A stretch of 10,452 nt of DNA from Bacteroidales bacterium (GCA_028696755.1 JAQVGK010000075.1:1-10452), one strand, 5' to 3'. Positions 1 through 6,789 are shown, counted from the first letter of the stretch. A program made the numbers and translations. Notes: generated by a model not told the origin, from the letters alone.

Positions 1-750
1 GGTCGCTGGACATTCTGGTACGCTAATGGTAAAGTATGGAAAGAGGTTGATTATTTGAAAGGTGTTAAAGATGGTGTATGGAATGTGTTTTACGAAAATG
101 GAAATAAATTTCGTGAAGGAACTTTCGAAAACGACTACGAAGTGGGTGAGTGGAAAGAATGGTATGCAGATGGCACCTTAGCAATGCAAGGAAAATACGA
201 CCTTGGTGTTATGACTGGCACATGGGAAACCTGGCACGAAAACGGACAAAAAAAGTCAACGGTTGAATATAAAGATGGATTGCTTTCGGGTAAAAATTAT
301 TTCTGGTTTCCGAATGGGACTAAGCAAATTGAGGAAAGTTATAAGTTAATGGAAATCGAATCGAAAGAAGGAAATAATGTTGAAACAAAAACTATATCTG
401 TATTGCATGGCATCTATAAAACCTACAATATTCGTGGCGTCGAAATAATCTCCGGGGTTTACGACGAAGGACAGCGTAATGGAAAATTTGTTTATAAAAA
501 TAACAATGGTGGCACCGTTAAAATTGAATATTACAAATTGGATAAACCTCACGGAAAATGGCAAACTTATTACGACTTTGGTCCAATCGAGTCGGAAGTT
601 AGCTACGAAAACGGCGTAAAAGAAGGAAAATCAACCTACTACGACCAAAAGGGCAATATTACTTTTCAAGCTATGTACCATGCAGGAAGACAAACAGATA
701 TTTTAATCGACAGTAATCCTGATCTTCCACAAAATCAGAATAAAAGATAA
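1..750 (+). CDS. MORN_2 / YwqK-like repeat protein, 5' end cut by window
   Basis: The frame is open from the first base, so the start lies outside the window; the TTG at 55 is an internal leucine codon, not a start. The 249 visible residues consist of about nine copies of a ~20-25-residue repeat with the pattern G-x-W/Y-x-x-aromatic-x-x-x-G, for example GVWNVFYENG, GEWKEWYADG, GTWETWHENG, GKWQTYYDFG and GKSTYYDQKG. An irregular insert of about 20 residues (window residues ~115-135) separates the first five repeats from the last four. This is the MORN_2 repeat (PF07661), often named 'YwqK family antitoxin' by automatic annotation, a name that says little about function in Bacteroidetes. The repeats fold as beta-hairpins and suit protein or membrane contact. 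The following beta-barrel gene starts one base after the stop codon, so the two are almost certainly co-transcribed. No toxin is visible beside it. Confidence 0.85.
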   Translation, partial: GRWTFWYANGKVWKEVDYLKGVKDGVWNVFYENGNKFREGTFENDYEVGEWKEWYADGTLAMQGKYDLGVMTGTWETWHENGQKKSTVEYKDGLLSGKNYFWFPNGTKQIEESYKLMEIESKEGNNVETKTISVLHGIYKTYNIRGVEIISGVYDEGQRNGKFVYKNNNGGTVKIEYYKLDKPHGKWQTYYDFGPIESEVSYENGVKEGKSTYYDQKGNITFQAMYHAGRQTDILIDSNPDLPQNQNKR

Positions 751-751
751 G

Positions 752-1348
752 ATGATTCATTCGAATTCTGGAGTGAAACGGATAATATTACTCGTTGCTC
801 TTTTGCTAACACTAAAGATATCCGCTCAGGAAAACAAATATATTTATAGCGGTGGAATGCTGTTTTTACAGCCAGGATACACTATTGCACATAATCCCTA
901 TCAAAACATCGAAGCAACTGGATTTGGAATTGGTGGGATATTAAGATTCTACATCGGAAATCATTTTTGCACTGGAATTTATGGTGGCAGCCAGAAAACT
1001 CACTATAATTCAACTGGATCAGCGAACTCATACATCAGCCTTGGCTATGGCGGTCCATTTGTTGGATATACGTATTTCAAAAACAGAATGAGATTGTGCT
1101 TGTCGGTTGGTGCCGGCGGTGGAAAAATCAGAAATCTGCATATTCAAACTCAAACAGGCTCGGTTCTTAATCAGGCCGAATACTTTATTAATTCAGCTTT
1201 TGTTGCCTATCCAATGATAAGCTTAGATTATATGATGACACAAAAAATTGCATTTACTTCTCAGCTTATTTGTATCGGTGCTTTATATAACCAAAATGAT
1301 TTGTATTTTTGTCCGGTTTTTCAGATAGGAATTTTGTTTAACAGATAA
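752..1348 (+). CDS. small secreted outer-membrane beta-barrel protein
   Basis: The product has 198 residues. Residues 1-25 form a signal peptide: basic KR at 9-10, a hydrophobic core IILLVALLLTL, and a likely cleavage at SA|QEN. The mature part alternates hydrophobic and polar residues, is rich in Gly, Tyr and Phe, and ends in an aromatic/hydrophobic strand (FQIGILFN), as expected of a small outer-membrane beta-barrel of the OmpW/PorT-like kind; I cannot assign a specific family. The ATG at 752 begins one base after the stop of the MORN protein, pointing to translational coupling. A GTG at 773 (V8) would also leave a complete signal peptide and is an alternative start. No Shine-Dalgarno sequence is visible at either. 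The pairing suggests an envelope-associated function for the MORN protein, but that is inference. Confidence 0.75.
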   Translation: MIHSNSGVKRIILLVALLLTLKISAQENKYIYSGGMLFLQPGYTIAHNPYQNIEATGFGIGGILRFYIGNHFCTGIYGGSQKTHYNSTGSANSYISLGYGGPFVGYTYFKNRMRLCLSVGAGGGKIRNLHIQTQTGSVLNQAEYFINSAFVAYPMISLDYMMTQKIAFTSQLICIGALYNQNDLYFCPVFQIGILFNR

Positions 1349-1413
1349 TAAGAGTCAGGAAAATTTAACATAATGAATATAAACATAAATAAAAAAAACA
1401 ATTTGCTATTTTT

Positions 1414-1434
1414 GCATGGGGCATGGAGCATGGA
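1414..1434 (+). repeat. three tandem 7-bp units (GCATGGG/A)
   Basis: Three heptamers follow each other directly: GCATGGG, GCATGGA, GCATGGA. The first overlaps the last G of the TATTTTTG motif. The block is more GC-rich than its surroundings. It could arise by slippage; no function can be read from it. Confidence 0.75.
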
Positions 1435-1484
1435 GACTCCTTTATATTTATCAAATATGCCACATAAAAATAGAAAATTGTTTA

Positions 1485-1516
1485 TTGTTTGATCATTACT
1501 TAACGATATAAATTTG
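1485..1516 (+). promoter_or_regulatory. Bacteroidetes-type promoter for glyS
   Basis: The -7 element TAAATTTG (1509-1516) matches TAnnTTTG exactly. Upstream lies TTGTTTG (1485-1491): the first TTG is 21 bases and the TTTG is 17 bases from the -7 element, bracketing the usual ~19-21. Transcription would start about 1522-1525, giving a leader of only ~10-13 bases before the ATG at 1535. That short A-rich leader has no Shine-Dalgarno sequence, common in this phylum. Confidence 0.45.
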
Positions 1517-1534
1517 TTTAAAAATTAGAAAATA

Positions 1535-3073
1535 ATGATACAAGAAGATCTTTTTAAAAAAATTGTTGCTCACTGCAAGGAATACGGTTTTATTTTTCAA
1601 TCATCCGAACTTTATGATGGACTAAGTGCTGTTTACGATTATGGTCAAAACGGTGCGGAACTAAAAAATAACATTAAAGAATATTGGTGGAAGTCGATGA
1701 CTCAGATGAATGAAGAAGTTGTTGGAATTGACTCGGCAATCTTTATGCATCCTACAGTTTGGAAAGCATCTGGACACGTTGATGCTTTTAATGATCCGCT
1801 TATCGACAACAAAGATTCTAAGAAACGTTACCGTGCAGATGTACTGATTGAAGATTATCTCGAAAAAATCAATGATAAAATTAACAAGGAAGTAGAAAAA
1901 GCTGCTAAACGTTTTGGCGAAACTTTCGACGAAAATCAATTCCGCACAACTAATGCAAGAGTGATGGAATATGCAGCAAAAATAGAATCGGTTAAACACG
2001 ATTTTGTTACTGCTCTCGAAAATAACGACCTCGACAAAGTGCGTCAGATAATAGTTGACGAAGGCATTGTTTGCCCAGTTTCAGGAAGTCGTAACTGGAC
2101 CGAAGTCCGCCAGTTTAATTTAATGTTCGACACAAAACTGGGCTCGGTAGCCGAAGGAGCTAACACAATTTATCTACGTCCAGAAACTGCTCAAGGTATT
2201 TTCGTAAATTATCTGAATGTGCAAAAAACCGGTCGTATGAAAATTCCTTTCGGTATTGCACAAATTGGAAAGGCATTCCGTAACGAAATCGTAGCCCGCC
2301 AATTTATCTTCAGGATGCGCGAGTTTGAACAGATGGAAATGCAATATTTTGTAAAACCAGGAGAAGAACTTACTTGGTTCGAAAAATGGAAAGAAAGACG
2401 CATTAAATGGCATATGGCAATGGGTATTAATCCAGCAAAATATCGCTGGCATGCTCACGATAAATTAGCTCATTACGCAAATGCAGCTTTCGATATTGAA
2501 TTCGAATTCCCGTTTGGATTTAAAGAACTCGAAGGAATTCATTCACGTACAAATTTCGACTTGTCGCAGCACGAAGAATTCTCCGGTAAAAAAATCCGCT
2601 ATTTCGATAACGAAAGTGGCGAAAGCTATGTTCCTTATGTTGTTGAGACATCGGTTGGACTGGATCGTACTTTCTTGTCGATACTCTCGGCTGCTTATAA
2701 CGAAGAAAAAGTTGGTGATGAAACAAGAGTTGTTTTAAATATTCCGGCTCCGTTAGCACCAGTTAAAGTTGCTGTTCTTCCATTAGTAAAGAAAGACGGA
2801 TTACCAGAACTTGCCCGTGAAATTATCGATGAACTTAAATTCGATATGAACTGCCAATACGAAGACAAAGATTCTATCGGAAAACGCTATCGCCGTCAGG
2901 ATGCAATCGGAACTCCATTCTGTATAACTGTTGATCATCAGTCGCTCGAAGACAAAACTGTTACTATACGTTATCGCGATACTATGGAACAGGAAAGAAT
3001 TCCAGCAGCTAAAGTTGCAGAAATTGTGAGAGAAAAAACCGACATGAAGAATCTTCTCCGTCAACTAGTTTAA
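1535..3073 (+). CDS. glyS: glycyl-tRNA synthetase, alpha2 (eukaryote/archaea-like) type
   Basis: The enzyme attaches glycine to tRNA-Gly using ATP in the cytoplasm and is essential. At 512 residues it has the normal length of the single-polypeptide homodimeric form, not the E. coli alpha2beta2 form. Class II signatures are clear: LRPETAQGIFVNY (214-226), the motif 2 region PFGIAQIGKAFRNE (238-251) with FRMREFEQMEMQYF following (259-272), ELEGIHSRTNFDL (331-343), and motif 3 ETSVGLDRTFL (371-381). The anticodon-binding domain starts near residue 408 (APVKVAVLPL) and includes YRRQDAIGTPFCITVD (452-467). In the motif 1-2 insertion, CPVSGSRNWTE (180-190) keeps one cysteine of the CPxCG zinc-ribbon seen in some relatives and has serine at the second, so zinc binding there looks lost; this is likely the normal state in the phylum. 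The permease gene begins seven bases after the stop. Confidence 0.97.
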   Translation: MIQEDLFKKIVAHCKEYGFIFQSSELYDGLSAVYDYGQNGAELKNNIKEYWWKSMTQMNEEVVGIDSAIFMHPTVWKASGHVDAFNDPLIDNKDSKKRYRADVLIEDYLEKINDKINKEVEKAAKRFGETFDENQFRTTNARVMEYAAKIESVKHDFVTALENNDLDKVRQIIVDEGIVCPVSGSRNWTEVRQFNLMFDTKLGSVAEGANTIYLRPETAQGIFVNYLNVQKTGRMKIPFGIAQIGKAFRNEIVARQFIFRMREFEQMEMQYFVKPGEELTWFEKWKERRIKWHMAMGINPAKYRWHAHDKLAHYANAAFDIEFEFPFGFKELEGIHSRTNFDLSQHEEFSGKKIRYFDNESGESYVPYVVETSVGLDRTFLSILSAAYNEEKVGDETRVVLNIPAPLAPVKVAVLPLVKKDGLPELAREIIDELKFDMNCQYEDKDSIGKRYRRQDAIGTPFCITVDHQSLEDKTVTIRYRDTMEQERIPAAKVAEIVREKTDMKNLLRQLV

Positions 3074-3080
3074 TAATTAC

Positions 3081-4004
3081 ATGAGCTTTATTGCTCACAA
3101 ATTGATGGAAGAAAATAAACGAAAATTCATTATTTATCCGCTTCTCATAACATCGATGATTTTATGGGGAGCTTCTTTTGTTTGGGGCAAAGTTGCACTA
3201 GAACATTATACCGCTTTTACTGTAATTTTCTTTCGGCTACTTGTTTCTTCAGTAGTTCTGATTCCTGTTTTGTTCTTTACAAAAAAATTTAGATTACCTG
3301 AAAAGAAAAATCTAGGTCTGTTTTTGCTTTTGGCATTATTCGAGCCTTTTCTTTATTTTATGGGCGAAACACAAGGTTTGCAGTATGTTGACCCCTCGAT
3401 GGCATCTGTAATAATCTCGGTAATACCGCTTTTTACGCCCTTTGTAGCTTGGTATTTTCTTAAAGAACGGGTTACACTTCTAAACCTCCTCGGAATTATA
3501 ATTTCAATCAGTGGTATTTTTGTTCTTGTATTTGGCAAGGACATGAATCTGGAAATCTCCGTGAAAGGATTATTACTGCTTTGTCTGGCAATTGTGGCAG
3601 CAAATGGCTACAGTGTAATGTTGAAAAAAATTCCATCTCATCACTCAATTTTAAACATCATTCTTTGGCAAAATATTTTTGGAATGTTGTTTTTTCTTCC
3701 ATTTGTTGCAATCTTTTCTCAAAAGGATTTTGTCAGTGTAGGTTTTGTGGAAGAAGGCTTCTGGGCGATTGTCGAACTTGGATTTTTTGCATCAACACTC
3801 GCATTCTTATTCTACATGTACGGACTAAAATTTATGTCGATAACCAAAGTAAATGTTTTTACAAACACTATCCCCATTTTCACAATTCTTATCTCTTGGA
3901 TGCTCTTGGGCGAAGAAATCGGACTGAAAAAAATAATCGGAATTCTGGTTGTTATTTCGGGCGTTGTCATTTCGCAGTTGAAGTATAGGTTGATTAAGAG
4001 GTAG
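3081..4004 (+). CDS. EamA/DMT-superfamily permease
   Basis: The product has 307 residues and about ten hydrophobic helices (roughly 15-36, 43-66, 77-96, 103-127, 132-151, 161-180, 188-211, 224-245, 251-276, 281-299), arranged as two EamA halves (PF00892). Family hallmarks are WGASFVWGKVAL in helix 1, FFRLLVSS in helix 2, and the helix-end pairs YFLKERVTLLNLLGIIISISG (126-145, first half) and MLLGEEIGLKKIIGILVVIS (274-293, second half). It belongs to the drug/metabolite transporter superfamily of the inner membrane, whose members mostly export amino acids or other metabolites; the substrate cannot be read from the sequence. The ATG at 3081 is used here; the ATG at 3105 (M9, MEENKRK) is a plausible alternative, since residues 1-8 do not belong to a helix and neither start has a Shine-Dalgarno sequence. 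It probably shares the glyS transcript. Confidence 0.92.
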   Translation: MSFIAHKLMEENKRKFIIYPLLITSMILWGASFVWGKVALEHYTAFTVIFFRLLVSSVVLIPVLFFTKKFRLPEKKNLGLFLLLALFEPFLYFMGETQGLQYVDPSMASVIISVIPLFTPFVAWYFLKERVTLLNLLGIIISISGIFVLVFGKDMNLEISVKGLLLLCLAIVAANGYSVMLKKIPSHHSILNIILWQNIFGMLFFLPFVAIFSQKDFVSVGFVEEGFWAIVELGFFASTLAFLFYMYGLKFMSITKVNVFTNTIPIFTILISWMLLGEEIGLKKIIGILVVISGVVISQLKYRLIKR

Positions 4005-4074
4005 GGGTTTGCCAGTTCCTATTTCGATTGCGATGCGGTGAGCTTTTCGTCGAACCGTTCGATTGTTCGTCTTA

Positions 4075-4142
4075 AAGGCTAAGGAGGCATTCTGCATGCT
4101 TTTAGCTTAGTGCAGCCTTTTTGTTCGAATGTTCTAATGTTC
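4075..4142 (+). repeat. 68-bp direct repeat, copy 1 (hairpin and T-run)
   Basis: It matches the copy at 4183-4250 at 66 of 68 positions (offset 108; differences at 4079 C/T and 4099 C/G). It can fold: AAAGGCT (4074-4080) pairs with AGCCTTT (4114-4120), and inside it GCAT (4087-4090) with ATGC (4096-4099). The outer stem is followed by TTG after a run of five T, so on the + strand it resembles a long-loop terminator for the glyS-permease transcript. Confidence 0.9.
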
Positions 4143-4162
4143 TATTATTCTATTGTTCACTT
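4123..4162 (+). repeat. degenerate 8-bp tandem array (GTTCnAnT)
   Basis: Five consecutive octamers: GTTCGAAT, GTTCTAAT, GTTCTATT, ATTCTATT, GTTCACTT. Related octamers lie at 4057-4072 (GTTCGATT, GTTCGTCT) and 4231-4254 (GTTCGAAT, GTTCTAAT, GTTCGATT), so each 68-bp element ends in the same octamer series, which differs in length between copies. Confidence 0.75.
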
Positions 4163-4166
4163 TCTA

Positions 4167-4190
4167 GGCTAAGGCTGAGGCTAAGGTTAA
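4167..4190 (+). repeat. 6-bp tandem array (GGCTAA)
   Basis: Four hexamers: GGCTAA, GGCTGA, GGCTAA, GGTTAA. The last one forms the first arm of 68-bp copy 2. Copy 1 has only one such hexamer (4077-4082), so the unit was probably multiplied by slippage in front of copy 2. Confidence 0.8.
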
Positions 4191-4250
4191 GGAGGCATTC
4201 TGCATGGTTTTAGCTTAGTGCAGCCTTTTTGTTCGAATGTTCTAATGTTC
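4183..4250 (+). repeat. 68-bp direct repeat, copy 2 (hairpin and T-run)
   Basis: This is the second copy of the element at 4075-4142. Its first arm reads AAGGTT in place of AAGGCT, yet in RNA it still pairs with AGCCUU through a U-G wobble, so the hairpin is kept. The same five-T run follows the second arm. Like copy 1 it may act as a terminator or as an RNA-end stabilising structure. Confidence 0.9.
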
Positions 4251-4259
4251 GATTGGTGG

Positions 4260-4326
4260 AACCACACGATACCCACGCTTTTGGCTGGCGCACAAATCGT
4301 GCGGTAGCGGTGCAGTAGCGGTGGTT
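4260..4326. repeat. inverted-repeat patch, GC-richer than surroundings
   Basis: An outer pair AACCAC (4260-4265) / GTGGTT (4321-4326) encloses a perfect inner hairpin CGCAC-AAATC-GTGCG (4289-4303). Inside are two imperfect copies of GGTAGCGGT / AGTAGCGGT (4303-4322). The outer right arm runs into a short T-run. It looks like a small palindromic intergenic element or a terminator; the arms are short, so either could be chance. Confidence 0.35.
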
Positions 4327-4396
4327 TTTCTTACGCCTCGATTAGCTTCAGCTTCAGAAAAATTAGTTAGAAACACTCGACTATTTAATTATTTTT

Positions 4397-4404
4397 TACT
4401 TTTG
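4397..4404 (+). promoter_or_regulatory. -7 element for the gene at 4430
   Basis: TACTTTTG matches TAnnTTTG and lies in an AT-rich stretch 25 bases before the ATG. No TTG is present about 20 bases further upstream, so this is a half-supported promoter. Transcription would start near 4410. Confidence 0.35.
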
Positions 4405-4429
4405 TTACTTGAACCTTTAAAATTCGATT

Positions 4430-5248
4430 ATGGCAAAGAAAGTTATTGATATTTTTAGCGGAAAAGATGTTAAACCAAGTAAAGAAACAAATTATTCGGC
4501 TCTATTAAGAGATTTTATGACGCCTTTTGTAAACGATTTTCCCGATGAAATGACAAATGAAGATAGAATCGGTTTTGCCATGAATGGTTGGAATTTGGGA
4601 TTTATGTCAGAACTAATGTCCAAAGATGAGTTTAAGAAAATGCTTTCTGTTGCTAGCTTTCCTAAGCATGAGTACTCGATCTTAAAGGGAATGATTGAAC
4701 TTAAAAAGAAAAAATATGCAGAATATGACAAGTTTATTGATGATTTTGATTTTGAAGAAAAAAATGGTGAACTTATCGTAACGGTAACGACAAAGGAAAA
4801 AGAGGATTTTTTTAGTGAAATTATAACTAAAGAGTTCGACATTTTATCTGATCTTTATGATGAATTTGATGATGATATTTACGATGATTTTGATGATGAT
4901 GTTGAGGATTATAATGAAGGCTTTATCAATCGTCAAGCACTAATTCTTAAACCACAGCAACCTTTAATTGATTGGGTAAACTCTTTATACCCTGGCAGAT
5001 ACAAAGATTCTGATTTTGTAACCAATTTATATCTGGTTGATGCGAGTATCAAGAACATAGACCAGTGGTTAAAAAGACATTTTAAGAGATTCTTTTGTTT
5101 GGAATTAAATGAGTGGCATACGTTAGAACGCGACTGGCCACAAAAACTTACATACAAAATGTTCTGCCAATGGTTTAGTATTGATTATTCTAGGATGATA
5201 TACGATTTGGAAAGCGAACCAGTTTCTAAGGCGGTGGTTTTCGATTAG
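4430..5248 (+). CDS. hypothetical protein with Asp-rich linker and conserved C-terminal module
   Basis: The product has 272 residues, no signal peptide and no membrane segment, so it is probably cytoplasmic. Residues 20-105 look like an alpha-helical domain (FMTPFVNDFPDEM, then an NGWNLGFM segment and a lysine-rich helix KKKKYAEYD). Residues 143-163 are an acidic linker made almost only of Asp, Glu and Tyr/Phe. Residues ~172-262 form a module with PQQPLIDWVNSLYP, YLVDASIKNIDQWLKRHFK, LELNEWHTLERDWPQKLTYKMF and QWFSIDYSRMIYDLE. I recognise this module as recurring in uncharacterised Bacteroidetes proteins, where the W-P-x-x-x-T-x-x-M-F-x-x-W-F core is conserved, but I know no function for it. 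The ATG at 4430 is the first start in the frame near the -7 element. The gene stands alone and converges on the beta-barrel gene at 5429. Confidence 0.8.
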   Translation: MAKKVIDIFSGKDVKPSKETNYSALLRDFMTPFVNDFPDEMTNEDRIGFAMNGWNLGFMSELMSKDEFKKMLSVASFPKHEYSILKGMIELKKKKYAEYDKFIDDFDFEEKNGELIVTVTTKEKEDFFSEIITKEFDILSDLYDEFDDDIYDDFDDDVEDYNEGFINRQALILKPQQPLIDWVNSLYPGRYKDSDFVTNLYLVDASIKNIDQWLKRHFKRFFCLELNEWHTLERDWPQKLTYKMFCQWFSIDYSRMIYDLESEPVSKAVVFD

Positions 5249-5327
5249 GCAACATTTCTTAATGGGGTCAGTATCCTCCGAAATGGCTGTTGATTAATAT
5301 TTGATTTTCATGCTTATTCGAGGGAGG

Positions 5328-5341
5328 GGCAGTTTGCCTTT
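5328..5341. terminator. weak hairpin between convergent genes
   Basis: In the 180-bp gap between the convergent genes, GGCA (5328-5331) and TGCC (5335-5338) form a small stem with a GTT loop, followed by TTT on the + strand. GGGCA (5327-5331) can instead pair with TGCCC (5350-5354), followed by TTTT. Both are weak and mutually exclusive; placement 80-100 bases after the stop at 5248 is the main support. Confidence 0.2.
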
Positions 5342-5428
5342 GACGAGCTTGCCCTTTTGGCTGCGGTTGGTCCAGAATATCGATTACAAATTCGATCGAG
5401 CTTAGTAACAATCTTTCTATTCGCTGTG

Positions 5429-6499
5429 CTACTTTTTTGTGAAGAAATAACCTAATGTAAACCCAAAATAAACCCTAGCACGCTTAATATACATTTGTGT
5501 GGGCAATAAATCTTCTTCATTACCTGAGACGAAACGCTCTTCATAATTCTGCCAATAATTACCTATTCCAGTATATATTTCGGATGTTATGTTTTTACCC
5601 ATAAAAAATTGCCTGCCAATTAAAAAACCAAATTCATTTCCATATTTTAATACGTCAACTGTGCGTGAATACTCATTTTTGAAAGTTTTCATCTCAAAAT
5701 TTTTTAAAACAGCCGAATTATATCTATATATGCCAGCAATGTACCATGCATTTGGAGCTATTTCTCTTGATGAAAAATAAAATTTACTTTGTAAACCTAT
5801 TGTAAAGCCTTGACTTTTGTAATATTTTCCAAAGTTCCATTCTTCTCCCGAACTAGCCCAGGTTCTTCTTCTCCAAATAAATTCTGTCCCTATCGAAAAT
5901 CTATTCGTTAATAATTTCTCAATTATTATATTGGGATTTAGCCCTATTGCATCTTGAAAAATTTGTGTTTTAAAAATAATCTCATCAAATAAAATGGTTT
6001 GAGGTTTTCTCTGCATGTTGTCCACATCAAGACCAAATCTTTTACTTATTGTAATTCCACAATTAAATGAAATATCATTTCTGTTTCCATCATCAATTTC
6101 ATTTGCAGAATACGTAACTCCTGCATTAAGATTGTAGTTGAAATTTCTTTTTGTTAAATATGAAATACCTAATGGCAACGAAAACATTGGATACCCGAGA
6201 TAATTTAAACTACCATATAACCCCGAATTTAAATTCAATCTGTGTTTGCGCGGATTAGTAATATAATAATCTACTCCCATACCAAGAGAATGCGTGCCAA
6301 TTCCCATTTCAACCGAAAGTCTGTCTGTTAACATTTGACCATAAGAAATTCCTAATGGTAAGGTTGGAGCAGCATTAATTCTGATCGAAATTATGTGGGT
6401 TTTTACAGGATTAGTAATTGGTTGAGCATTCAACACACATGATGCAAATAGAACAATTGTACTTACAAGTTTAATCTTTAACATTTTTAATAAATTCAT
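5429..6499 (-). CDS. outer-membrane beta-barrel protein
   Basis: The product has 356 residues. Residues 1-25 form a signal peptide (basic start, core LVSTIVLFASCVL, cleavage at NA|QP). C21 is in FASC, a poor lipobox because phenylalanine stands at -3, so a lipoprotein is less likely. The mature chain is a series of short amphipathic strands rich in Tyr, Phe, Gly and Asn, separated by turns (LNLNSGLYGSLNYLG, NYNLNAGVTYSANE, FTIGLQSKFYFSS, YIAGIYRYNS), and it ends in an aromatic strand, RVYFGFTLGYFF. This fits an outer-membrane barrel of roughly 12-16 strands; the family and ligand are not recognisable. The ATG at 6499 gives the full signal peptide; the ATG at codon 6 (6484) would also keep it. 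The gene is single, with its own promoter at 6618-6648, and converges on the gene ending at 5248. Confidence 0.8.
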   Translation of the reverse strand: MNLLKMLKIKLVSTIVLFASCVLNAQPITNPVKTHIISIRINAAPTLPLGISYGQMLTDRLSVEMGIGTHSLGMGVDYYITNPRKHRLNLNSGLYGSLNYLGYPMFSLPLGISYLTKRNFNYNLNAGVTYSANEIDDGNRNDISFNCGITISKRFGLDVDNMQRKPQTILFDEIIFKTQIFQDAIGLNPNIIIEKLLTNRFSIGTEFIWRRRTWASSGEEWNFGKYYKSQGFTIGLQSKFYFSSREIAPNAWYIAGIYRYNSAVLKNFEMKTFKNEYSRTVDVLKYGNEFGFLIGRQFFMGKNITSEIYTGIGNYWQNYEERFVSGNEEDLLPTQMYIKRARVYFGFTLGYFFTKK

Positions 6500-6617
6500 T
6501 ATTTACAGCATAATTACAATGCAATCTTCACGATGACAATTAAAACTCAAGCAGTACAAAACCACTCATTCTTTACTATTATATAAACTACATGCTCAAA
6601 TACATTTATCAATCCCA

Positions 6618-6648
6618 CAAAACTACTCAACTCCTTTCTATAATCAAA
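6618..6648 (-). promoter_or_regulatory. Bacteroidetes-type promoter for the beta-barrel gene
   Basis: Read on the - strand, TTTG (6648-6645) is followed after exactly 19 bases by TAGTTTTG (6625-6618), a full match to the -33 TTTG / -7 TAnnTTTG pattern at the usual spacing. Transcription would start near 6611, giving a leader of about 110 bases before the ATG at 6499. This is the best promoter in the window. Confidence 0.55.
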
Positions 6649-6789
6649 ACAAATGTTAATATTATTTTTGAGATTTTTATTAACACATTAGCACTTGGTT
6701 TGCAAATGAGCATTTACAGGGCATACGGCAAAACTAAATAGGAAAACGGCAGTTAGATTTACTCAAAAACTCCCCTAAATTAACAAAAA

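Larger units (their letters stand above)
1349..1534. other. intergenic region upstream of glyS
   Basis: This 186-bp gap holds a poly-A run (1391-1398), an isolated TATTTTTG that matches the Bacteroidetes -7 element (1407-1414) but has no -33 TTG at the right distance, a heptamer microrepeat (1414-1434) and the better promoter candidate just before glyS. No convincing intrinsic terminator follows the beta-barrel gene. Confidence 0.6.
4005..4429. other. 425-bp gene-free region with composite repeats
   Basis: No coding sequence is supported in any frame. From left to right it holds degenerate 8-bp units (4057-4072), a 68-bp element copy 1 (4075-4142), more 8-bp units (4123-4162), 6-bp units (4167-4190), 68-bp element copy 2 (4183-4250), a GC-richer stretch with inverted repeats (4260-4326), two AGCTTC hexamers near 4345, and an AT-rich promoter-like stretch before the gene at 4430. 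The 8-bp unit length argues against coding. Confidence 0.8.

Noticed and set aside
55..57. TTG as start of the MORN protein
   Set aside because: The frame is open to base 1 and the upstream residues (GRWTFWYANG) are themselves a MORN repeat, so the gene begins before the window.
1396..1493. Long-range inverted repeats (AAACAAT/ATTGTTT and ATCAAA/TTTGAT) as a leader riboswitch or T-box
   Set aside because: Arms of 6-7 AT-only bases separated by more than 30 bases are expected by chance in such AT-rich DNA, and the predicted transcript starts downstream of them.
1661..1999. Long open frames opposite glyS and the permease
   Set aside because: They are antisense shadows of strongly supported genes, rich in Cys and Phe, with no recognisable domain.
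1714..2110. GlyRS insertion as an added domain
   Set aside because: The insertion between motifs 1 and 2 is normal for the alpha2-type enzyme; the total length is ordinary.
3581..3988. Frame-shifted open frame within the permease gene
   Set aside because: It overlaps a complete, intact EamA-type protein and has no domain features of its own.
4057..4254. CRISPR-like direct repeats
   Set aside because: There are only two long copies, 108 bp apart, and the short units are tandem without unique spacers; no cas gene is present.
4260..4335. Possible tRNA gene in the GC-richer stretch
   Set aside because: No cloverleaf can be drawn: there is no T-arm GGTTCGAATCC match and no 7-bp acceptor stem at the right spacing.
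5249..5428. A gene or small RNA in the gap between convergent genes
   Set aside because: No frame with a start and protein-like composition and no -33/-7 pair was found; only weak hairpins are present.
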